Shown piece by piece: positions 1 through 5,881 of a stretch of DNA of 14,730 nt. Position numbers and translations under genes: made by a program. Below the pieces are notes generated by a model that was not told the origin of the DNA, made no database searches, and saw only the letters and a program-made list of their open reading frames with translations. How positions within the stretch are numbered: the stretch's first letter is position 1; each line of letters begins with the position of its first letter. The stretch comes from an uncultured Porphyromonadaceae bacterium (lineage in GTDB: Bacteria; Bacteroidota; Bacteroidia; Bacteroidales; Muribaculaceae): NCBI GenBank assembly GCA_947176615.1, contig CAMWRO010000042.1, positions 1-14,730 of the forward strand, read 5' to 3'.

Positions 1-102
1 CGGGGTTTAACACAATATCGCCCTATGGGCTCAACGAAATTACCATTAAGTAAATGGACTAAATCTCAACAGAGGAGAGCCGACATTATTTTTGAATATT
101 AA
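1..102 (+). pseudogene. Partial transposase fragment, ISL3-like (cut by window edge)
   Basis: Frame 1 is open from the window edge to a TAA at 100-102 and encodes 33 residues. The last part, KWTKSQQRRADIIFEY, resembles the W-x-x-SQ-x-x-RA-x-I-x-F segment that I recall from ISL3-family (ISAon1-like) DDE transposases of Bacteroidetes. In those proteins it is normally followed by a YP-x-I-x-x-AY stretch. Here a stop falls directly after the tyrosine, and the expected continuation is not seen in any forward frame, so the element looks truncated or decayed. The upstream part lies outside the window. The family call rests on a short motif, so it is tentative; the open frame itself is seen directly. 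Confidence 0.4.
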
Positions 103-187
103 TTCCCGAGTTTTGCAACACTCTCCTGCAATCAACCGATTCTTGATTCTGTAAGTCGCTGATATGTGGTGATTTGGGTAAAATAAA

Positions 188-224
188 AAAGGTTTTAACC
201 TTTTATTTGTCGGTTAAAACCTTT
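188..224 (-). terminator. Rho-independent terminator of tRNA-Ala
   Basis: A 13-bp perfect stem (188-200 with 212-224) encloses an 11-nt loop. Read on the minus strand, the stem runs into a T-rich tract (TTTTTTATTT, about 181-190). It starts 6 nt past the 3' end of the tRNA, so it most likely ends that transcript. Confidence 0.85.
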
Positions 225-229
225 CCGGG

Positions 230-303
230 TGGAGTATAGCGGACTCGAACCGCTCACCTCGACACTGCCAGTGTCGCGCTCTAGCCAGATGAGCTAATAC
301 CCC
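230..303 (-). tRNA. tRNA-Ala (anticodon GGC)
   Basis: The minus strand folds into a complete cloverleaf of 74 nt including the discriminator A. The acceptor stem GGGGTAT/ATACTCC contains a G3:U70 wobble pair, the classic identity element of alanine tRNA. The anticodon arm is CGACA-CTGGCAG-TGTCG, which places GGC in the anticodon position, reading GCC and GCU codons. The T-arm carries GGTTCGAGTCC. CCA is not encoded (CCC follows the discriminator), so the tail must be added after transcription. The gene has its own upstream promoter and downstream terminator. Confidence 0.96.
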
Positions 304-321
304 GTGGGTTTATTTGCGGTG

Positions 322-353
322 CAAAGATAGCTAATCTTTTTGATATGTGCAAG
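322..353 (-). promoter_or_regulatory. Promoter of tRNA-Ala
   Basis: On the minus strand a TATCTTTG box (322-329) matches the Bacteroidetes -7 consensus TAnnTTTG. CTTG (350-353) lies 20 nt upstream where TTTG is expected. The -7 box ends 18 nt before the tRNA 5' end, leaving a short leader for RNase P to remove. Confidence 0.6.
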
Positions 354-391
354 ATTTTCGGGTGATTTTTTAGAAAATATTCTGATAAATG

Positions 392-1693
392 TCATTTTTC
401 GGTCAGGATGCGGTCAAAAAGGTCGATGTAGCGGCGGGCGATGACGTCAGACGCGAAGCGGGCGCGGACATTTTCGTGGAGTTGCTCGCGGGTGATGTCG
501 GTGTTCTTGAGGGCCCACATTATGCCTTCGGCAACGCTGACGGGGTCTTTGTATCGGGCGATGTAGCCTGTCTTGAGGTGCTCGATGATGTCGCCTTGGC
601 CGCCGCGGCCGAAGGTGACGGGGATTGCGCCGGCGGCCTGCCCCTCGATGACGGTGCCCGGGAGTGTCTCGTAGAGTGAGGTGGAGAGGATGACGCGGGA
701 TGTGGCGTAGAGGTGGCGCAGGATGCGGAAGTCGGAAATGTGGCCGAGGTGCTTGTGGGAGAAGCGCAGGCGGTCGAGGCGCGAGGGGTCTTTGATTGAT
801 CCGAAGAAGTAGGCGGCGCAGGTGTTGGCTACTTCGGGATGGTTGTCAAAGATGTAGTTGAGCGCGTCGATTGTGTAGTCGAGGCCCTTGATGGGGTCGT
901 CGATGCGGGCGGCTCCGAAAAGGATTATGTTTGGCTTCTGATAGATGTCGATGTCGGCTATATGCCGTCCCGGCGTGGTGGCGAATTTGTCGATCGGGAA
1001 TGCGTTGGGGATGGTGGTGATGTCGGCATCGGCCATCAGGGAGCTCTGCCGGGCGCGTTGTTCGAGCCAGTGGCTGACGGTGACGAAGTGGATGGGGGTT
1101 GTGGCATACAGTTTCTTTTTTTTGTCCCATATCTTGCGGGAGAGGTCGCGGGGGTGTCCTCCTCCGGCGAGAAACTGGCAGTTGCCGCAGTTGTCGTTGT
1201 TGTAGGCACACTCGTAGGAGTGGTGGCATATTCCTGTCATGGCCCACATGTCGTGGAGCGTCCACACGATTTTCTTCCCCATCTTGTGGAGCTTTCTGAT
1301 GCCGCCGAGTGACATGAGTCCTTGGTTGGTCCAGTTGAGGCACACGATGTCGGCTTCCTTGGCCCACGGGTGCCGGTGGATGTTGACCGCGAAGTCGCCG
1401 GTTGAGACTTTGAACAGGTCGCCGTAGTTGAAGCCGTTGGCTGCGTAAATCCGGGCGCGTTCAAGGCAGAAGGCGCAACCGCGGAAGAACCGGGTCGACA
1501 CGGTGTCGACCGACGGGTCGTCGCTTGTCTTGGTGTAGACGAGCATTTTCACGTCGAGACCTTCGCGTTTCAGCGCCTGCATGAGGCGGAAGGTGACGAC
1601 GGCTGCCCCGCCGAGGGTGTCGCTGTGGTTGACAAGCAGGATTTTTTTCCCGGCGAGAGATGATGGCAGGTGGTTGGTTGCGGGCGCGGTCAT
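392..1693 (-). CDS. Glycosyltransferase family 4 (GT-B fold)
   Basis: 433 residues, likely a cytoplasmic nucleotide-sugar-dependent glycosyltransferase working on a surface polysaccharide or other glycan; donor and acceptor cannot be read from the sequence. The N-terminal Rossmann half begins KKILLVNHSDTLGGAAVV (residues 16-33), the glycine-rich acceptor-side loop usual in GT4 enzymes. A central segment has four cysteines (C156, C162, C169, C172) after TLHDMW; this Cys cluster recurs in Bacteroidetes GT4 proteins. The C-terminal half carries the E-x7-E signature (E342 and E350 in YETLPGTVIEGQAAG) for donor binding. There is no signal peptide or membrane segment. The ATG overlaps the TAA of the upstream DUF389 gene by one base (TAATG), so the two are probably translationally coupled. 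No clear terminator follows before the tRNA gene. Confidence 0.9.
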   Translation of the reverse strand: MTAPATNHLPSSLAGKKILLVNHSDTLGGAAVVTFRLMQALKREGLDVKMLVYTKTSDDPSVDTVSTRFFRGCAFCLERARIYAANGFNYGDLFKVSTGDFAVNIHRHPWAKEADIVCLNWTNQGLMSLGGIRKLHKMGKKIVWTLHDMWAMTGICHHSYECAYNNDNCGNCQFLAGGGHPRDLSRKIWDKKKKLYATTPIHFVTVSHWLEQRARQSSLMADADITTIPNAFPIDKFATTPGRHIADIDIYQKPNIILFGAARIDDPIKGLDYTIDALNYIFDNHPEVANTCAAYFFGSIKDPSRLDRLRFSHKHLGHISDFRILRHLYATSRVILSTSLYETLPGTVIEGQAAGAIPVTFGRGGQGDIIEHLKTGYIARYKDPVSVAEGIMWALKNTDITREQLHENVRARFASDVIARRYIDLFDRILTEK

Positions 1694-3105
1694 TATTTCT
1701 TGGTGGGTGATGTCTTTGTGATGGTGTCGGCGGGAAGTTTTATGGAGTTTCCGACGTCGACGATTGAGATTGAGCGGAGCCGCAGCCGGGCCTGAAGGTA
1801 TTTCTGCAATTCGGTGCGGCGGCGGGCCGAAAGGGTCGTGCTGTATCTTACGAGGGCGACCGAGGCGGTGTCGAGACGGTTTGCGTCGATGTTGTTGAAG
1901 ATGGGGCGGGAGATGGCGATGTCTTTGATTTCGGGGAAGATGACGCGCAGCTCGGGGCCGAGTGCCGCACTGGCGCTGTCGTTCATGTTGCAGATGGCGA
2001 TGACGGCGCGCAGGGAGTCGATTGTCGTCTGCCGGGCGGCGATTGTCGCCTGTGCCATTTCATAGATGTCGCGCATCGACGAGTTGCTGATCGACGACTG
2101 GGAAGGCAGCACGGGCGAGTCGCCCTGCACGATGTTGAGTGTCGCTCCCTGTATGCCGTAGAATTTCATTTGTGCCGACATGGCAAGGCGGAGTGAGTCG
2201 GCGGGAAGTATTTTGCCGATAAGTGTCACGTCGATAATCTTTTGTCCGTTTTCGATGTGGGCCGAAGTGCTTAATACCCGTGTCGCGGGGAACTGGAATT
2301 CGTGGGCGACAAAGCGGTTGGCGTTCATCGAGAAACGAGTCTGCCGCAGCATGTTGTAGGTGAGGTATATGCTGGGGAGAAGGGTGAGGATGGCGATGTT
2401 GTAGACGATGCGGCGGACTTTCTTGGCGCGCGCGGGGTCAGTGGCGGCCGCGGGTTTATATTTCATCAGTTTGACTCCGATGAATGTGGCGAGGCAGATG
2501 TAGATCGAGTTGATCAGAAAGAGATAGAGCGCGCCCATGAAATAGTTGGGTTGCCAAGTGGCGATGCCGTAACCCACCGTGCATAGCGGGGGCATCAGCG
2601 CGGTGGCGATGGCCACGCCGGGGATGACGTTGCCCTTGCTGCGCGACCCGATGGCGATTATTCCGGCACCTCCGCCGAAGAATCCGATCAGCACGTCATA
2701 GATGGTGGGGGAGGTGCGGGCGAGCAGCTCGCTGTGGCCTTCGCTGACGGGGGATATGAGGAAGTAAAGCGTCGAGGCGAGCACGCTGAAGCCGGCGGCC
2801 ATGGCGAGGTTGCGCAACGACCGCTTGAGCAGGTCGAAGTCTTGGATGCCGATGCCTAATCCGAGGCCGATGATGGGACCCATCAGGGGGGAGATGAGCA
2901 TGGCTCCGATGATGACTGCGGTGGAGTTGGTGTTCAGGCCGAGCGATGCAATCAGGATGGCGATTATGAGGATAACGATGTTGGTTCCGCGAAACGATAC
3001 CCCTTCGCGGATTTCTTTCTCGGCCTCCTGTTGTGGAACTATGTAGTCGTTGAGCGAGAAATAGTCGACAAAAATTGTCTTCAGATAGCTTGAAACCGGT
3101 TTCAT
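1693..3105 (-). CDS. DUF389 family multi-pass membrane protein
   Basis: About 470 residues from the ATG at 3105. A longer reading starts at a TTG at 3117, but that TTG is the tail of the promoter -7 box, so I choose the ATG. Roughly seven hydrophobic segments fill the first 255 residues. Among them is STAVIIGAMLISPLMGPIIG, the hallmark of DUF389 (TIGR00341-type) proteins. A loop with VIPGVAIATALMPPL is also typical. The last 210 residues are mostly hydrophilic and probably form a soluble domain. The biochemical role of the family is not established; transport or envelope-stress roles are guesses. It is the first gene of a two-gene unit with the downstream glycosyltransferase. A 14-bp palindrome TGAAACCGGTTTCA (3091-3104) overlaps the start codon, but it could be chance. 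Confidence 0.88.
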   Translation of the reverse strand: MKPVSSYLKTIFVDYFSLNDYIVPQQEAEKEIREGVSFRGTNIVILIIAILIASLGLNTNSTAVIIGAMLISPLMGPIIGLGLGIGIQDFDLLKRSLRNLAMAAGFSVLASTLYFLISPVSEGHSELLARTSPTIYDVLIGFFGGGAGIIAIGSRSKGNVIPGVAIATALMPPLCTVGYGIATWQPNYFMGALYLFLINSIYICLATFIGVKLMKYKPAAATDPARAKKVRRIVYNIAILTLLPSIYLTYNMLRQTRFSMNANRFVAHEFQFPATRVLSTSAHIENGQKIIDVTLIGKILPADSLRLAMSAQMKFYGIQGATLNIVQGDSPVLPSQSSISNSSMRDIYEMAQATIAARQTTIDSLRAVIAICNMNDSASAALGPELRVIFPEIKDIAISRPIFNNIDANRLDTASVALVRYSTTLSARRRTELQKYLQARLRLRSISIVDVGNSIKLPADTITKTSPTKK

Positions 3106-3114
3106 TTGTTGGGA

Positions 3115-3122
3115 CAAAAGTA
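3115..3122 (-). promoter_or_regulatory. Promoter -7 box for the DUF389-glycosyltransferase unit
   Basis: TACTTTTG on the minus strand matches TAnnTTTG and ends 9 nt before the ATG at 3105. The -33 region is poor (no TTTG at 19-21 nt). The leader would be only a few nucleotides long, which is common in Bacteroidetes. Confidence 0.5.
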
Positions 3123-3191
3123 GTAAATAATTTTCAAAACCTCACCTCTTGTACTTAACAAATTTGCGGCATGTCTGGTTAGGCCGTCTCT

Positions 3192-3228
3192 GAAAAAGAG
3201 CCGCCACTCCGCGGGGGCGGGGTGGCGG
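3192..3228 (-). terminator. Rho-independent terminator of the SusC/D operon
   Basis: A 10-bp GC-rich stem (3201-3210 with 3219-3228, one G-T wobble) has an 8-nt loop and is followed on the minus strand by CTCTTTTTC. It lies about 80 nt past the stop of the repeat protein and 70 nt before the DUF389 promoter, so it separates the two units. Confidence 0.75.
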
Positions 3229-3261
3229 TGATGGGGGGAGATTCCCCCGGGCCTCACGGCT

Positions 3262-3309
3262 TTAAAACGGGAATCTCATTATTAAACCGAATGTCGTATT
3301 GTAGTTATT
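3262..3309 (-). pseudogene. Possible remnant of the C-terminal strand of an outer-membrane beta-barrel protein
   Basis: Directly after the repeat-protein gene, in another frame, the minus strand encodes NNYNTTFGLIMRFPF followed by TAA. The alternating pattern and terminal phenylalanine look like the last beta-strand (BAM signal) of Bacteroidetes outer-membrane proteins. The frame has no start of its own: upstream it runs into the end of the repeat-protein gene. It may be the stump of a barrel gene replaced by the present gene. With 15 codons, chance is a real alternative. Confidence 0.3.
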
Positions 3310-5782
3310 AGCGGATAATCTGCTTGGTGACTTTCTTGCCTTGCTTAACGATGTAGAGGCCGGGAGCGGCGTTCTCAACGTTAACCTTGACACCCTGCAG
3401 GTTGTAGTATTCAACGGGAGCGTTGGGGTCTTCCTCAACAGCGTCGGTGAACACGTTGTCGACAGCTGACTGGGCAGCGCCTAACTTCTCAAGACGGAAG
3501 TCGGCGAAGGGATGCCAGTAGCGCGAGGGTGCGTTGACATCTTTCTTGATACCCATAGAAACCTCGGTTTCGGCATCGAGAGTAAACTCAACATAGTTGG
3601 AAGTCAGGTCGGCGTTGTTGATGAAGAACTCGGCGGCATAGTTCTGCTGTCCCGAGTCGGTTCCCATGCCTTCCCAAGAGTTGTCGGGGAGCTTGGTGTT
3701 TTCGATGCCGAGGTCAAAGATGTTCTTGATGGCGGTTTGGTAGTAGAACAGTCCGTCTTCCTTGAGACCTTCGATGTCGTTGTCCCATTCGCCCTCGTTT
3801 ACATAAATGTAAGCGTTGTGGAGGGGATCTTCTTTACCGGCGACGTGACGGTCCCAAGCCGATTCGCAAGCAAACCAAGTGCCGAGCTCAGCATCAGCAC
3901 CCTTGATTGAGTAGGCACCGCCTGCGGTGTTGCCCTGTCCGTGACGGAAGAAAGAGTTGACAGCCACGCGGTATTTTCCGGCGGGGAGAGTCACGGTCTG
4001 GTGGATGTCATAGGGAGATGCGTTGGTCTTGCTGTAAGCGCCGCCGCCCTTTTTCACTTCGGGTTTCTTTCCGTTTTCGCAAGCCCATCCGTCGACAGTG
4101 AAGTCGATGTTGTGTCCCGAGAAGTCACCGTTTACAACTTCTACCTTTCCGTTGGGGCCGTTGAGCTCGAAGTTGTCGAAAGCCATCCATTCGCCAAATT
4201 CGAAACCGGGGTTGCAGACACCGATAGTGAGGTCGCCACCGGGGTGGTTGGCCTTGACGGTGTTAAGGTATTTGCCGGCCTTGAACAGGGTGTTGGCCTC
4301 TGCGAGGTCGTTGCAGTCAGCATTGTGGGATGCGAGCGCGGCCTTTGTGTCGTTGATGAAGATGTATGCCTTGTTGTCAGAAGCGCGGAGGAAACCGTTC
4401 ATAGTGAGGGTGTACTCGCCAGCGGGGAGGTTTTCGATAACCTGATATACGCGTCCTGCGCCGTCATAGATTTCGCCGACACCTTCAGTGGTGTTGACAT
4501 CGGTGAGGGCACCTGCCCATCCGGGGATACCGGCGGGGCTGTTGAGGAGGTAAGATACATTATACCATTCGCCTTCAGTGGGTTCGATGGGTTCAACATC
4601 GCCGGCGTCAACGAGTTTTTCGATGCGGAGGTCGGCGAAGGGATGCCAGTAGCGCGAGGGTGCGTTGACATCTTTCTTGATACCGAAGGAAACCTTGGTC
4701 TCGGCATCGAGAGTGAACTCAACATAGTTGGAAGTCAGGTCGGCGTTGTTGATGAAGAACTCGGCGGCATAGTTCTGCTGTCCCGAGTCGGTTCCCATGC
4801 CTTCCCAAGAGTTGTCGGGGAGCTTGGTGTTTTCGATGCCGAGGTCAAAGATGTTCTTGATGGCGGTTTGGTAGTAGAACAGTCCGTCTTCCTTGAGACC
4901 TTCGATGTCGTTGTCCCATTCGCCCTCGTTTACATAAATGTAAGCGTTGTGGAGGGGATCTTCTTTACCGGCGACGTGACGGTCCCAAGCCGATTCGCAA
5001 GCAAACCAAGTGCCGAGCTCAGCATCAGCACCCTTGATTGAGTAGGCACCGCCTGCGGTGTTGCCCTGTCCGTGACGGAAGAAAGAGTTGACAGCCACGC
5101 GGTATTTTCCGGCGGGGAGAGTCACGGTCTGGTGGATGTCATAGGGAGATGCGTTGGTCTTGCTGTAAGCGCCGCCGCCCTTTTTCACTTCGGGTTTCTT
5201 TCCGTTTTCGCAAGCCCATCCGTCGACAGTGAAGTCGATGTTGTGTCCCGAGAAGTCACCGTTTACAACTTCTACCTTTCCGTTGGGGCCGTTGAGCTCG
5301 AAGTTGTCGAAAGCCATCCATTCGCCAAATTCGAAACCGGGGTTGCAGACACCGATAGTGAGGTCGCCACCGGGGTGGTTGGCCTTGACGGTGTTAAGGT
5401 ATTTGCCGGCCTTGAACAGGGTGTTGGCCTCTGCGAGGTCGTTGCAGTCAGCATTGTGGGATGCGAGCGCGGCCTTTGTGTCGTTGATGAAGATGTATGC
5501 CTTGTTGTCAGAAGCGCGGAGGAAACCGTTCATAGTGAGGGTGTACTCGCCAGCGGGGAGGTTTTCGATAACCTGATATACGCGTCCTGCGCCGTCATAG
5601 ATTTCGCCGACACCTTCAGTGGTGTTGACATCGGTGAGGGCACCTGCCCATCCGGGGATACCGGCGGGGCTGTTCATCAGATAGGTGACAGGTTGCCATT
5701 TCTGCGCGGCCATAGCCGACGTGCCAATCATGGCAACGGCACCGAGCAGAAGCGCACTACGCTTGATGTAGTTGTTAATCAT
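3308..5782 (-). CDS. Secreted repeat protein of the SusC/D operon, probable surface glycan-binding protein with T9SS-like tail
   Basis: 824 residues. Residues 1-26 form a Sec signal peptide ending TSAMA-A with no lipobox cysteine, so it is not a lipoprotein, unlike SusE/SusF-type partners. Two units of 377 residues follow (about 37-386 and 414-763), nearly identical and joined by an acidic linker (DVEPIEPTEGE). Each unit shows two beta-rich halves with the pattern LPAGEYTLTMNGF / AYIFIND / AFDNFEL and LPAGKYRVAVNSF / AYIYVN / ADLRIEKL, suggesting four galactose-binding-like (CBM-type) modules. The last 38 residues (787-824, YYNLQGVKV...GLYIVKQGKKVTKQIIR) resemble a type A T9SS sorting domain. 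No catalytic motif was recognised. It is third in the operon after susC and susD, behind a 14-bp hairpin, and precedes the operon terminator. Glycan binding is inferred from position and fold pattern, not shown. Confidence 0.75.
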   Translation of the reverse strand: MINNYIKRSALLLGAVAMIGTSAMAAQKWQPVTYLMNSPAGIPGWAGALTDVNTTEGVGEIYDGAGRVYQVIENLPAGEYTLTMNGFLRASDNKAYIFINDTKAALASHNADCNDLAEANTLFKAGKYLNTVKANHPGGDLTIGVCNPGFEFGEWMAFDNFELNGPNGKVEVVNGDFSGHNIDFTVDGWACENGKKPEVKKGGGAYSKTNASPYDIHQTVTLPAGKYRVAVNSFFRHGQGNTAGGAYSIKGADAELGTWFACESAWDRHVAGKEDPLHNAYIYVNEGEWDNDIEGLKEDGLFYYQTAIKNIFDLGIENTKLPDNSWEGMGTDSGQQNYAAEFFINNADLTSNYVEFTLDAETKVSFGIKKDVNAPSRYWHPFADLRIEKLVDAGDVEPIEPTEGEWYNVSYLLNSPAGIPGWAGALTDVNTTEGVGEIYDGAGRVYQVIENLPAGEYTLTMNGFLRASDNKAYIFINDTKAALASHNADCNDLAEANTLFKAGKYLNTVKANHPGGDLTIGVCNPGFEFGEWMAFDNFELNGPNGKVEVVNGDFSGHNIDFTVDGWACENGKKPEVKKGGGAYSKTNASPYDIHQTVTLPAGKYRVAVNSFFRHGQGNTAGGAYSIKGADAELGTWFACESAWDRHVAGKEDPLHNAYIYVNEGEWDNDIEGLKEDGLFYYQTAIKNIFDLGIENTKLPDNSWEGMGTDSGQQNYAAEFFINNADLTSNYVEFTLDAETEVSMGIKKDVNAPSRYWHPFADFRLEKLGAAQSAVDNVFTDAVEEDPNAPVEYYNLQGVKVNVENAAPGLYIVKQGKKVTKQIIR
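3498..4543 (-). repeat. Intragenic tandem repeat, C-terminal copy (period 1131 bp)
   Basis: This block matches 4629-5674 at an offset of 1131 bp (377 codons, in frame). By eye, 3585-4543 is identical to 4716-5674 over 959 bp, synonymous sites included. The only six differences fall at 3554-3584 and change ETKVSF to ETEVSM. Sequence just outside both ends has diverged. Confidence 0.95.
4629..5674 (-). repeat. Intragenic tandem repeat, N-terminal copy (period 1131 bp)
   Basis: Partner of the block at 3498-4543. Homology continues weakly beyond its edge: KWQPVTYLM before copy 1 corresponds to EWYNVSYLL before copy 2. This shows that the duplication is older than the identity of the core. Confidence 0.95.
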
Positions 5783-5800
5783 GAGATTTGATTTTAATTA

Positions 5801-5820
5801 ATTGGTAAATATTGGTAAAT
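5801..5820. repeat. 10-bp perfect tandem direct repeat
   Basis: ATTGGTAAAT occurs twice back to back, 19-38 nt upstream of the start codon of the repeat-protein gene, inside its AT-rich leader. It may be a slippage product or part of a translation-enhancing leader; no regulator can be named. Confidence 0.6.
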
Positions 5821-5837
5821 TTAAATTTCTTTATTTG

Positions 5838-5870
5838 GCATCTCCGGAACCGGATTGGTTCCGGAGATGC
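5838..5870 (-). promoter_or_regulatory. Intra-operon hairpin between susD and the repeat-protein gene
   Basis: A 14-bp perfect stem (5838-5851 with 5857-5870) has a 5-nt loop and begins 11 nt after the susD stop codon. On the minus strand it is followed by CAAATAAAG rather than a T-run, so full intrinsic termination is unlikely. A partial terminator, or a 3' stabiliser that makes susCD mRNA outlive or outnumber the distal gene, fits better. Confidence 0.6.
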
Positions 5871-5881
5871 AGTGTCTTCGA

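Noticed and set aside
3091..3104. Palindrome TGAAACCGGTTTCA at the DUF389 start
   Set aside because: One 14-bp palindrome is about what chance gives in a window of this size, and it overlaps codons with an ordinary translation; kept only as a note.
3233..3277. Alternative stems (GGGGG/CCCCC and GAGATTCCC/GGGAATCTC) next to the operon terminator
   Set aside because: They lack a following T-run on either strand, and part of the sequence belongs to the possible barrel remnant; the 3192-3228 stem is the better terminator.
3941..5791. Long plus-strand open frames (up to 366 codons) opposite the repeat protein
   Set aside because: They are antisense shadows produced by the codon use of the real minus-strand gene and are duplicated along with its repeat; composition is Val/Gly/Ser-rich with no recognisable domain.
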